NCBI GenBank assembly: GCA_023818745.1
Contig: JAMWBY010000004.1
Location: forward strand, 1 to 31,396
Source: Candidatus Omnitrophota bacterium
GTDB taxonomy: Bacteria > Ratteibacteria > UBA8468 > B48-G9 > JAFGKM01
Direction: 5' to 3'
DNA: 31,396 bases
Numbering within the stretch: the first letter of the stretch is position 1; each line of letters begins with the position of its first letter. A program made the position numbers and the translations under genes. Positions 1-6,939 of this stretch are shown here, piece by piece. The notes beneath the pieces were generated by a model. It saw only the letters and a list, made by a program, of their open reading frames with translations. It was not told where the DNA came from and did no database searches.

Positions 1-393
1 TATGGCTTCTGTATTTACTGGATGAATTGCCCATAATAAACTTGCTAAAAATGATATCCTTTCTCCATATACCTCTTTCAGTAATAAAAAAAATAAAATT
101 GCACATCCAGTATGAAGAAAAATGTTTAAAAAATGATAACCAACTGGATTAAGTTTGAAAAGTTTATAAACTATAGAGTAAATTATTATCTGTAATGGCC
201 TATAGAAATTTGAAACTTCTAAATAAATATCTTTCCCAAAGGATGAAAAAGAAAGTTTAAAATTTTTGACATATGGATTTTCAACAATTAAAGAAAAATC
301 ATCCCAGATAAAAGGGTTAAAAGTTGAATTAAAATAAACCAAAAAAGAAATTACAAATAGAAAAACAAAATATCTTGAAATTCTTTTTTCCAT
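1..393 (-). CDS. N-terminus of TMTC/GT-C-like membrane protein (partial)
   Basis: The gene runs off the left edge; the first 131 residues are visible. It opens with a basic MEKRISR start and a membrane segment (about residues 8-20). Next come WDD (about 29-31), NPYVKN, NFYRPLQ, NPVGYHFLN and finally HPVNTEA at the window edge. This succession is the hallmark of the TMTC / tetratricopeptide-repeat GT-C family, whose members have a multi-spanning glycosyltransferase-like domain followed by TPRs. They are thought to act on lipid-linked sugars at the membrane, but the bacterial members are poorly characterised. The missing part should contain more membrane helices and probably the TPRs. The ATG has no Shine-Dalgarno sequence, and a -10 box ends 6 nt before it. 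Family assignment is good; substrate is unknown. Confidence 0.75.
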   Translation of the reverse strand, partial: MEKRISRYFVFLFVISFLVYFNSTFNPFIWDDFSLIVENPYVKNFKLSFSSFGKDIYLEVSNFYRPLQIIIYSIVYKLFKLNPVGYHFLNIFLHTGCAILFFLLLKEVYGERISFLASLLWAIHPVNTEAI

Positions 394-399
394 AAATTA

Positions 400-405
400 A
401 TTATA
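400..405 (-). promoter_or_regulatory. -10 box of a probable leaderless promoter (TMTC-like gene)
   Basis: On the minus strand a perfect TATAAT ends 6 nt before the ATG at 393, and no purine-rich ribosome-binding site lies between. Initiation 6-7 nt after the -10 box would start the mRNA at the ATG. The -35 region (about 423-428) matches consensus poorly. Confidence 0.5.
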
Positions 406-473
406 ATCTACCAGGTCAAACCTCGTAAAATTAACCTGAATACTATCTCTTAACCTTTGAAAGAGAACAATTA

Positions 474-502
474 TTGACTTTTGTCTATCAAAACATTATA
501 AT
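474..502 (+). promoter_or_regulatory. Canonical promoter of the tRNA-Arg/tRNA-Lys unit
   Basis: TTGACT (474-479) and TATAAT (497-502) are separated by exactly 17 bp. The predicted start is near 509, just ahead of the mature tRNA-Arg at 515. This is one of the best housekeeping-sigma matches in the window. Confidence 0.8.
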
Positions 503-514
503 AAAAGGATAAAA

Positions 515-588
515 GCGCCTGTAGCTCAACAGGATAGAGCATCTGCCTTCTAAGCAGAGGGTTGCGCGTTCAAGTCGCGCCAGGCGCA
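515..588 (+). tRNA. tRNA-Arg (anticodon TCT)
   Basis: A full cloverleaf can be drawn by eye. The acceptor GCGCCTG (515-521) pairs with CAGGCGC (581-587), and the discriminator A is at 588. The D stem is GCTC/GAGC. The anticodon stem TCTGC/GCAGA encloses loop CTTCTAA with anticodon TCT at 549-551. The T stem GCGCG/CGCGC has loop TTCAAGT. The CCA end is not encoded. tRNA-Lys starts 9 bp downstream, so the two are probably co-transcribed. Confidence 0.96.
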
Positions 589-597
589 ATTATTTAC

Positions 598-670
598 GGG
601 CCGTTGGCTCAAATGGCAGAGCGGCGGACTCTTAATCCGTAGGTTGCAGGTTCAAGTCCTGCACGGCCCA
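598..670 (+). tRNA. tRNA-Lys (anticodon CTT)
   Basis: The acceptor GGGCCGT (598-604) pairs with ACGGCCC (663-669), and the discriminator A is at 670. The D stem is GCTC/GAGC. The anticodon stem GCGGA/TCCGT has one G-T pair and encloses CTCTTAA, with anticodon CTT at 631-633. The T stem is GCAGG/CCTGC. CCA is not encoded. The last 18 bases (653-670) are repeated exactly at 852-869, and the T-arm sequence recurs inverted at 734-744. Confidence 0.96.
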
Positions 671-748
671 ACTTAAGCAATAAGAAAAATTTTAGGCAGG
701 AAAATCAGTAAAACATAGTACTCAATTTTAACCCAGGACTTGAACTGA

Positions 749-790
749 GGCATGTCTTGGAATTGCGACAAAAGGAGCAATTCCAATGCC
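749..790. repeat. Strong palindrome in the intergenic repeat
   Basis: TTGGAATTGC (757-766) and GCAATTCCAA (777-786) form a perfect 10-bp stem around a 10-nt loop. An outer GGCAT (749-753) can alternatively pair with ATGCC (786-790) across a short bulge. In the second repeat copy the right arm is cut after GCAAT at 980. There is no U-tract, so it is not a typical intrinsic terminator. Confidence 0.75.
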
Positions 791-793
791 GAG

Positions 794-852
794 TGGCGAC
801 CGAAGCTTGCTTTTCCCAAAGGGAAAAATTTTATAATGCAAGCGGAGGCGCC
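794..852. repeat. Second imperfect palindrome between the repeat copies
   Basis: GCTTGC (805-810) pairs with GCAAGC (838-843). Inside it TTTTCCC (811-817) and GGGAAAA (821-827) form a 7-bp hairpin with a 3-nt loop. Outer GGCG and CGCC can extend the structure. The element is noticeably richer in G+C than the surrounding DNA. It resembles REP-like dispersed palindromes, but other copies cannot be checked from this window. Confidence 0.55.
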
Positions 853-988
853 AAGTCCTGCACGGCCCAACTTAAGCAATAAGAAAAATTTTAGGCAGGA
901 AAATCAGTAAAACATAGTACTCAATTTTAACCCAGGACTTGAACTGAGGCATGTCTTGGAATTGCGACAAAAGGAGCAATCATAGGAC

Positions 989-2056
989 TTAAAATATTTT
1001 CAATTTCGGATTAACAATTTCTCCATTCAATATTGCAAGACCTGTTTTCAATCCATAAGATGTTTCTATAGATTTAATTCCTTTATTAGCAAGTTGTAGA
1101 ATATATTTTTCTGTTATATTACATAAAGCAAAAGTTGAACTCCTTGGAACAACCCCTGGAATATTAGGAACACAGTAATGAATAATTCCTTCATACTTAT
1201 AAATTGGTTGTTTGTGGGTTGTAGGGCGACTTGTTTCAAAAACACCTCCTTCATCTATGGAAACATCAACTATTACTGTTCCTTCTTCCATAATCCCCAA
1301 ATCTACTTTTTTTACTAATATAGGAGGTCTCCTTCCAGGAATTAAAACTGCTCCAATAACCAAATCTGCCTTTTTTATAGCGGATTTTATATTTTTTTTA
1401 TTTGAATAGAGTACTTTAACTCTTGGAAGCACCTTTTTAAGAAACTTCATTTTTGCTTCACTTATTTCAAGAATTGTAACCTCTGCTCCAATAGAATCCG
1501 CTATTTTACCTGCATTATACCCAACAGTCCCTCCTCCCAAAATAACAACTTTACCACTTTTTACTCCTTCTGCTCCTGAAAGAAGAATACCTTTCCCCCC
1601 ATATTCCTTTTCAAGATATTTCATTCCTTGTTGAATACTCAATTTTCCAGCAATTTCACTCATTGGTTTTAAAATCACAAGAACACCTTTTTCTTCAACG
1701 AGTTCATAAGCAATACAGGTTACTTTTTTACTTATAAGTTTTTCTGTCATCTCTTTATTTGAAGAGAAATGAAAAAATGTAAATAATATTTGTTTCTCCT
1801 GAAGTAAATCATATTCAGAAGATAATGGTTCTTTAACCTTAACAATTAATTCTGAATTTTTGAAAACATAAGAATGGTCTTCAACTATTTCAGCACCAAC
1901 CGCCTCATATTCTTCATCCTTAATTCCTGCACCAATTCCAGCATTTTTTTCAATAATTACCCTATGTTTTTTATCTACGAGTTTTTTAACTGTACGAGGT
2001 AAAATGCCAACTCTATACTCTTCCTCTTTGATTTCCTTGGGTATACCTATAATCAC
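989..2056 (-). CDS. ald: Alanine dehydrogenase
   Basis: Cytoplasmic NAD-dependent enzyme that interconverts L-alanine with pyruvate plus ammonia. At 355 aa it is close to the family length of about 370. The N-terminal MIIGIPKEIKEEEYRVG carries the substrate Arg (R15). K74 lies in VKVKEP, H95 in FTFFHF, and the catalytic Asp D267 in VDVSIDEGG, where the usual Gln after the Asp is Glu. The Rossmann motif ILGGGTVGYNAG is at about 171-182. The start is GTG: its GTGA overlaps the stop codon of the upstream aminotransferase gene by 4 nt, with AAAGGA just before it. It is co-transcribed with that gene, so the pair may link amino-group supply with alanine/pyruvate. It could instead be a related ornithine cyclodeaminase-like oxidoreductase, but all active-site residues fit alanine dehydrogenase. 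Confidence 0.93.
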   Translation of the reverse strand: MIIGIPKEIKEEEYRVGILPRTVKKLVDKKHRVIIEKNAGIGAGIKDEEYEAVGAEIVEDHSYVFKNSELIVKVKEPLSSEYDLLQEKQILFTFFHFSSNKEMTEKLISKKVTCIAYELVEEKGVLVILKPMSEIAGKLSIQQGMKYLEKEYGGKGILLSGAEGVKSGKVVILGGGTVGYNAGKIADSIGAEVTILEISEAKMKFLKKVLPRVKVLYSNKKNIKSAIKKADLVIGAVLIPGRRPPILVKKVDLGIMEEGTVIVDVSIDEGGVFETSRPTTHKQPIYKYEGIIHYCVPNIPGVVPRSSTFALCNITEKYILQLANKGIKSIETSYGLKTGLAILNGEIVNPKLKIF

Positions 2057-3363
2057 TTTTGCATTCCTTTTATAATATCAATTATTGAATCTGCCATATA
2101 TTTCAAATCCTCTTTTTTAAAATCGTATAATGGCAAATGTGTAAATCTGTGTAAAAATACTTCTTCTGCATTAGGACATGTTTCTTTTATTTTTTCTGTA
2201 TCATACCCAAGTTGTTTCATAATTGAAAATCTATATAATGGAGCAAAATGAGGTATTTGAGTTATACCTTTTTGGGCCATTTTTTCTTTAACTACCTGTA
2301 TATCACCCTTTAATTGATTTGGGTCAACCTGGAATAGATATAAATGATGAGTTGACTTTATTTTTTTATCATCAAGAGGAGGAGTTATAATCCCTTTTAC
2401 ATTTTTAAATCTTTCATTTAAATACTCTGCTGCTTTTCTCCTTTTTTCAATAATTTTATTTATTCTTTTCATCTGGGAAATAAGAGCAACTGCCTGAATT
2501 TCTGTCGCGGAATGATTACCAGGAGCAAAATAATCACCACGCCATTTTAATGCAACAACATCATAAAGCCAGAAAGGTATTGGATTGGCAATATTAAATC
2601 CAACAAATCTTGCTTTTGGAAAATCTTTTCCTATTTCTTCATTAGTTACCAGTATCCCTCCTTCGCCAAGAGAGGTTATATTTTTAACCTCATGAAAACT
2701 GAAAGCACCAAAATGTCCAATAGTTCCAATCATCTTACCATCATACACAGCACCAAATGCATGAGCAGCGTCCTCAAGAACAACAATATCAAATTTTTTT
2801 GCAATATCCATTATTGCATCCATATTACAGGGATAACCACCAATATGAACAGGAACAATCACTTTTGTTTTTTTAGTAACCTTCCTTGCAACATCCTCAG
2901 GGTCCATATTTAATGTTTTAGGTTCAATATCTGCAAGAACAACTTTTGCTCCAATAGAAAGAGGATATGAAATAGTAGCAATAAATGTAATTGCAGGTGC
3001 TATAACTTCATCTCCTGGTTTTAAACCAGCAAACTTATAGGCAATTTCAAATCCTGCAGTAGCATTCGTTAGAAAAACAGCATATTTACATTTTAAAAAT
3101 TTTTTTACTTCTTCCTCAAGTTGAGCAACCTTCGCACCCAGAGTTAACTTCCCAGCAAGATTACCTATTTCAATTAACCTTTTAATCTCTTTTTCAACTT
3201 TTTTCAACTGCATTTTATATTTTTTATCTTTTTCTTTAGAAGGGACAAGGAATTTTAACATTTCCATTATATCCTGAAGGTTTATTTTCTCTCCTACTGC
3301 ACTCCATGCAATTCTTGAAGGCCCAGTGTCATACCTAAAATCGGATGTCTTTTCTTTTTTCAT
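2053..3363 (-). CDS. DegT/DnrJ/EryC1/StrS-family PLP aminotransferase
   Basis: Fold-type I PLP enzyme of the sugar-aminotransferase family, which typically transaminates keto-sugars for cell-surface polysaccharides or glycans. The Schiff-base lysine is K227 in FHEVKNITSLGEGG. The PLP-ring Asp is D198 in LEDAAHAFGA. TNATAGFEIA (about 99-108) binds the phosphate. The first 60 or so residues are a charged extension that makes it longer (436 aa) than the usual 370. I start it at the ATG at 3363, because AAGGAGGG lies just upstream; a start 39 nt earlier is open but lies within the promoter spacer and has no ribosome-binding site. It has its own promoter inside the 3' end of the ROK gene. The sugar substrate cannot be inferred, and no sugar-nucleotide genes lie nearby. 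Confidence 0.88.
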   Translation of the reverse strand: MKKEKTSDFRYDTGPSRIAWSAVGEKINLQDIMEMLKFLVPSKEKDKKYKMQLKKVEKEIKRLIEIGNLAGKLTLGAKVAQLEEEVKKFLKCKYAVFLTNATAGFEIAYKFAGLKPGDEVIAPAITFIATISYPLSIGAKVVLADIEPKTLNMDPEDVARKVTKKTKVIVPVHIGGYPCNMDAIMDIAKKFDIVVLEDAAHAFGAVYDGKMIGTIGHFGAFSFHEVKNITSLGEGGILVTNEEIGKDFPKARFVGFNIANPIPFWLYDVVALKWRGDYFAPGNHSATEIQAVALISQMKRINKIIEKRRKAAEYLNERFKNVKGIITPPLDDKKIKSTHHLYLFQVDPNQLKGDIQVVKEKMAQKGITQIPHFAPLYRFSIMKQLGYDTEKIKETCPNAEEVFLHRFTHLPLYDFKKEDLKYMADSIIDIIKGMQK

Positions 3364-3390
3364 ATTCCCTCCTTTTTTACTTTTTTGTAA

Positions 3391-3419
3391 ATAATATACC
3401 AAAAAAAATTAAATGTCAA
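3391..3419 (-). promoter_or_regulatory. Promoter for the aminotransferase-ald pair
   Basis: On the minus strand TTGACA (3419-3414) and TATTAT (3396-3391) are 17 bp apart. The -35 box overlaps the last codons of the ROK regulator (Leu-Asp-Ile-stop), so the two downstream genes can be expressed independently of it. A TTTG...CAAA imperfect dyad spans the -10 region and could be an operator, but this is weak. Confidence 0.7.
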
Positions 3420-4551
3420 GTTTTAGAAATTTACTCAATGATAAACAGGCACCACCAATCGCTCCTATTTCTTCTCCAAAATCAGATATTTCAAATTTTA
3501 CAGCGTAATTATAAACCATATTTGATTTTATTTTTTCAAAAATCAAATCAAAAAAATCTTTAAAAATTTGAAAATTTCTATCAAAAATTATCATTTCAGG
3601 GTTAAATAAATTTATTAAATTACTTATGGAAATAGTAAATATTTCCAAAACTTCATCTATAATTTTTTTTATTTTCAAATCATCAGATTTATATTTTTCA
3701 AGAATTAAATCTATATCTGACATTATACCAGTCGCAATTCTTATCTTATTTAAAATTCCAGGGATACTTGCAATACTTTCAAGGCATCCATTTTTTCCAC
3801 ATTTACATATTTCATCTCTTCCAATAATTTTTATATGACCAAATTCACCTGCAACTCCACCTACTCCATGAATTACTTTGTCATCGCTTATCACACCACA
3901 ACTAATTCCATCTCCATATTCAACAAAAATAAAATTTCTACATTTCTTTCCTTTACCAAAAAATTTTTCACTTAAAACTTTTGCCTGCGAACTACCTATT
4001 ACAAATGTTTCAACTGAAAGTTTTTTTTCTAAATATTGTTTGATAGGCACTTCTTTCCATTGTGGCATTATTGAAGAAAAAAGAGAGATTCCTTTTTCTA
4101 TATCTACTATCCCAGGATCTACAAAACCAATTCCATATATTTTATTCTTTTCTACTTTACTTTTTAAAATTAGATTATTCAAAACTTCAAATATATTTTT
4201 CTGCAATTCTTCCTTCTCAGCATTTAAATTTATATCCAATTTTACCTTTTCTACAATCTTACCATTAAAATCTAAAATTACTGAAATAATATTATAAGGT
4301 GTTAATTCACATCCAATAAAAAATCTACTATCAGGAATAATACTCAATAAAGAATGAGGTCTTCCACCATTTTTATTTTTTTCTCTTTCAACTTCCTCAA
4401 TTATCCCTTCTCTTATCAATTCTTTTACAATTTCTGTAATTGTGGCAAATCTTATATCAAGAAATTCATGGAGTTTTTTTCTTGAAATTTTACCTTTCTC
4501 GTAAATTGTTTTTAAAACATTTTTCTTGTGAACTAAATATTTTGAATTCAT
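3409..4551 (-). CDS. ROK-family transcriptional regulator
   Basis: Repressor of the NagC/Mlc/XylR type, in which a winged helix-turn-helix is fused to a sugar-kinase-like ROK domain that senses a sugar ligand. The first 80 residues hold the helix-turn-helix (RKKLHEFLDIRFATITEIVK) and wing (NGGRPHSLL). The ROK domain shows GIGFVDPGIVD, the signature HGVGGVAGEFGHIKI, and the structural zinc motif CKCGKNGCLE with all cysteines present. I start it at 4551 (380 aa): the domain begins there and an extended -10 box lies 7 nt upstream. The open frame continues 28 residues further upstream without support. It is divergent from the DUF362 gene and lies upstream of the aminotransferase-ald pair, so it may control either. 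The ligand is unknown. Confidence 0.88.
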   Translation of the reverse strand: MNSKYLVHKKNVLKTIYEKGKISRKKLHEFLDIRFATITEIVKELIREGIIEEVEREKNKNGGRPHSLLSIIPDSRFFIGCELTPYNIISVILDFNGKIVEKVKLDINLNAEKEELQKNIFEVLNNLILKSKVEKNKIYGIGFVDPGIVDIEKGISLFSSIMPQWKEVPIKQYLEKKLSVETFVIGSSQAKVLSEKFFGKGKKCRNFIFVEYGDGISCGVISDDKVIHGVGGVAGEFGHIKIIGRDEICKCGKNGCLESIASIPGILNKIRIATGIMSDIDLILEKYKSDDLKIKKIIDEVLEIFTISISNLINLFNPEMIIFDRNFQIFKDFFDLIFEKIKSNMVYNYAVKFEISDFGEEIGAIGGACLSLSKFLKLDI

Positions 4552-4558
4552 AATTATT

Positions 4559-4567
4559 ATTTTAACA
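4559..4567 (-). promoter_or_regulatory. Extended -10 of a probable leaderless promoter (ROK gene)
   Basis: TG-T-TAAAAT on the minus strand ends 7 nt before the ATG at 4551. There is no Shine-Dalgarno sequence in between. The same nine bases occur in the same place upstream of murG. Confidence 0.6.
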
Positions 4568-4597
4568 TTTTTCAAAAAATTTAAAAATTGTATTTTA

Positions 4598-4606
4598 TGA
4601 TATAAT
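4598..4606 (+). promoter_or_regulatory. Extended -10 of the DUF362-apgM-rnf operon
   Basis: TG-A-TATAAT ends 9 nt before the ATG at 4616, leaving an expected 5' leader of zero to about three nucleotides. No Shine-Dalgarno sequence is present. It is the only obvious promoter for the whole 7.4-kb operon. Confidence 0.65.
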
Positions 4607-4615
4607 TTTTCTAAA

Positions 4616-5713
4616 ATGAAAGAAAAAATTGTCATTTTAAAATGTGATAATTATGATGAAAATCTTGTATATGAAAAGTTAAATAATGGAATTAAACTAT
4701 TAAATTTGAAAAACATTCCGAACAAAATTCTAATAAAACCCAATATGCTTTCTGCAAGAAAACCTGAGAAAGGAGTTACAACTCACCCATCAGTAATTTC
4801 TTCATTAATAAAATTTTTCCAGAACAGAGAAATTATCATAGGAGATAGTCCTGCAAATTATTTTAAATCTATTGAAGAATATTGGGAACAATGCGGATAT
4901 AAAAAGATATCAGAAAAATATAATATCCATCTTAAGAAATTTGAAAATTCATTATTTGTGGAAATTTCTATAAACGATAAAAACTATAAAATACCCATAA
5001 CTTCATTAATAAAAGATTATTATATATTAAACGTTCCTAAATTTAAAACACATAATTTAACTACTTTGACACTTGGAGTTAAAAATTTATATGGTTTAAT
5101 ACCAGGCATAACCAAAAGTATTCTTCATAGTAAGTTTATAAATCCATATGATTTTTCTCTTTTTCTTGTTGAGTTTTATAAAAAAATTGAGGATAAAATT
5201 TTTCTTACAGTTGTTGATGGAATAATAGGAATGGAAGGTGAAGGACCTTCTTCGGGAACATTAAGAAATTTTGGATACATAATAATTGGAGAAAAACCGA
5301 TTTATGTTGATTATGTTTGTTGTTTACTTGCAGGAATTTCGCCTGAAAAAGTTGATTTTATAAAAATTTATAAGGAAAAATGTAAAATTAACGAAATAGA
5401 AATAATTGGCGATAAGTTTGAAAAAATAAAAAATTTTAAATTGCCCTCAACAAAAAGATATTTTTTTATAAAGAACAAATTCCTTTCAAAAATAATTTCT
5501 CCTGTTGGGAAATTATTTAAAATTATTCCGTCAATAAATAAGAAAAAATGTAAAAGATGTTATGCTTGTGTAAATATATGTCCTGTAAAAGCAATATCCA
5601 ATGACTTGAAATTTAATAGAAAAAAATGTATATTATGTTTTTGTTGTTTTGAGGTTTGTCTATATAAAGCAGTTGAAGTAAAAAAAAGTTTTATTGCAAG
5701 GTTTTTAACATAG
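4616..5713 (+). CDS. DUF362 protein with two C-terminal 4Fe-4S clusters
   Basis: This 365-aa protein has a DUF362 domain (about residues 1-275; IKPNMLSARKPEKGVTTHP, GDSPA, LNVPKFKTHNLTTLTLGVKNLYG, GMEGEGP are typical) followed by a bacterial ferredoxin-type domain. The two cluster motifs are CKRCYACVNICP and CILCFCCFEVC; in the second, the usual Pro after the last Cys is replaced by Leu. The family is widespread in anaerobes but lacks a firmly assigned biochemical role; the clusters imply electron transfer. It is the first gene of the Rnf operon, 9 bp before apgM. In an operon without rnfB, a two-cluster ferredoxin-like protein is a conceivable electron partner, but this is inference. The sequence is highly Lys-rich with no signal peptide, so it is probably cytoplasmic. 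Confidence 0.85.
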   Translation: MKEKIVILKCDNYDENLVYEKLNNGIKLLNLKNIPNKILIKPNMLSARKPEKGVTTHPSVISSLIKFFQNREIIIGDSPANYFKSIEEYWEQCGYKKISEKYNIHLKKFENSLFVEISINDKNYKIPITSLIKDYYILNVPKFKTHNLTTLTLGVKNLYGLIPGITKSILHSKFINPYDFSLFLVEFYKKIEDKIFLTVVDGIIGMEGEGPSSGTLRNFGYIIIGEKPIYVDYVCCLLAGISPEKVDFIKIYKEKCKINEIEIIGDKFEKIKNFKLPSTKRYFFIKNKFLSKIISPVGKLFKIIPSINKKKCKRCYACVNICPVKAISNDLKFNRKKCILCFCCFEVCLYKAVEVKKSFIARFLT

Positions 5714-5722
5714 GAGAGTAAA

Positions 5723-6937
5723 ATGAAATATGAAAAGATATTACCTGAAATTATACAAAAAAATGATAATAAAATTCTACTTTTGGTTCTTGATGGAGTT
5801 GGCGGACTCCCACATCCTGAAACAGGGAAAACAGAACTGGAAACAGCACATATTCCAAATCTTGATTATTTTGCTCAAATCGGTTCGTGTGGACTTATAA
5901 CACCTGTTTTACCCGGTATAACTCCTGGAAGTGGCCCAGGACACATTGCTCTTTTTGGATATGACCCGATTGAAATACAAATTGGTAGAGGGATTCTTGA
6001 GTGTCTTGGAATTGGACTTGAAGTTAAAAAGGGAGAAGTTGCAATAAGAGGAAATTTTGCAACAATAGATGAAAAAAGAATTGTAATTGATAGAAGAGCA
6101 GGTAGAATATCAACTGAAGAAAATAAAAAAATTGTTGAGTTAATATCTAAAAATATAAAAGAAATAAAAGGTGTAAAATTTAAAATTCAAACAGTTAAAG
6201 AACATAGATGTGCAATTGTTTTATCAGGTGAAAATTTATCTGAAGATATAACGGAAAATGACCCTGGAAAAGAGAATTTGCCACTTAAGAACTTTGAACC
6301 AACAAGTGAAAAAGGAAAATTTATGGCAGAAATTATGAATCAATTTGAAGAAAAAGTAATATCTCTTTTAAAAAATTTAAATTCAAAGGCAAATTGTCTA
6401 CTTTTAAGGGGCTTTTCTACATACCCTGATATCCAACCATTTGAACAAAGATATAAATTAAAAGCTTGCTGTATAGCAACTTATCCTATGTATAAGGGTT
6501 TATCTAAATTGGTTGGAATGGATATAATTGATTGTGGAGAAACGATAGAAGAAGAAATAGAAACACTAAAAAAAGTTTATAATGATTATGATTTCTTCTT
6601 TGTTCATATAAAAAAGACAGATAGTTTTGGAGAGGATGGAAATTTTGAAGGTAAAGTAAAAATACTTGAAGAGATAGATAAAAAAATTGAACCAATTAAA
6701 AATATGAATTTTGAAGCAATAGGAATTACTGGCGACCACTCTACTCCTTCAAGATTAAAAAGTCATTCATGGCATCCTGTTCCTTTTGTTTTAGTTTCAC
6801 CAAATACATTACCAGATCAAGTAGAAAAATTTACTGAAAGAGAATGTGCAAAAGGCATTATAGGTAATATTTATTCAAAAAACATCATGTATATTTTACT
6901 TGCTTGTTCTTTGAAACTTGGCAAATTTGGAGCATAA
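5723..6937 (+). CDS. apgM: 2,3-bisphosphoglycerate-independent phosphoglycerate mutase, archaeal type
   Basis: Cytoplasmic glycolytic/gluconeogenic enzyme of the alkaline-phosphatase superfamily that interconverts 3- and 2-phosphoglycerate. It has 404 aa, the normal length for the archaeal-type family (COG3635). The metal-binding Asp is D24 in LLVLDGVGG. The phospho-acceptor Ser is S70 in PGSGPGHIALFGYDP. FFFVHIKKTDSFGEDG and GITGDHSTPSRLKSHSWHPVP carry the second metal site. The middle segment LLLRGFSTYPDIQPFEQRY is typical of true mutases in this family and differs clearly from the paralog at 28536. GGAGAGTAAA-like purines precede the ATG. It lies between the DUF362 gene and rnfC in one operon. 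Confidence 0.9.
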   Translation: MKYEKILPEIIQKNDNKILLLVLDGVGGLPHPETGKTELETAHIPNLDYFAQIGSCGLITPVLPGITPGSGPGHIALFGYDPIEIQIGRGILECLGIGLEVKKGEVAIRGNFATIDEKRIVIDRRAGRISTEENKKIVELISKNIKEIKGVKFKIQTVKEHRCAIVLSGENLSEDITENDPGKENLPLKNFEPTSEKGKFMAEIMNQFEEKVISLLKNLNSKANCLLLRGFSTYPDIQPFEQRYKLKACCIATYPMYKGLSKLVGMDIIDCGETIEEEIETLKKVYNDYDFFFVHIKKTDSFGEDGNFEGKVKILEEIDKKIEPIKNMNFEAIGITGDHSTPSRLKSHSWHPVPFVLVSPNTLPDQVEKFTERECAKGIIGNIYSKNIMYILLACSLKLGKFGA

Positions 6938-6939
6938 CA

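Larger units (their letters stand above)
653..980. repeat. 129-bp direct repeat starting inside tRNA-Lys (653-781 and 852-980)
   Basis: Bases 653-781 and 852-980 are identical over 129 bp, offset by 199 bp, so this is one full 199-bp unit followed by a truncated second unit. Each copy begins with the last 18 bases of tRNA-Lys. The second copy breaks off inside the right arm of a palindrome, 8 bp before the stop codon of the alanine dehydrogenase gene. The region 671-988 is the only gene-free stretch over 300 bp here; it holds this repeat and several hairpins and has no credible coding sequence. It could be a tandem duplication, a trace of integration at a tRNA 3' end, a dispersed palindromic repeat, or an assembly artefact. 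Confidence 0.9.

Noticed and set aside
653..869. The tRNA 3'-end duplication as attL/attR of an integrated element
   Set aside because: Only 199 bp separate the copies and no integrase or cargo lies between; kept only as one possible origin of the repeat.
852..869. A second tRNA-Lys gene at the downstream repeat
   Set aside because: Only the last 18 bases are duplicated; the D and anticodon arms are absent, so no cloverleaf can form.
673..879. A 68-codon open frame on the minus strand in the tRNA-downstream repeat
   Set aside because: It lies wholly in repeat and palindrome sequence, has no ribosome-binding site and its product looks like no protein; the frame arises by chance.
3364..3402. 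Upstream start for the aminotransferase (13 extra residues)
   Set aside because: The extra codons lie between the -35 box and the Shine-Dalgarno sequence and lack a ribosome-binding site; the ATG at 3363 has AAGGAGGG in front.
6904..6939. Upstream TTG start for rnfC inside apgM
   Set aside because: A GGAG-preceded ATG at 6940 fits the RnfC N-terminus and leaves no long overlap.
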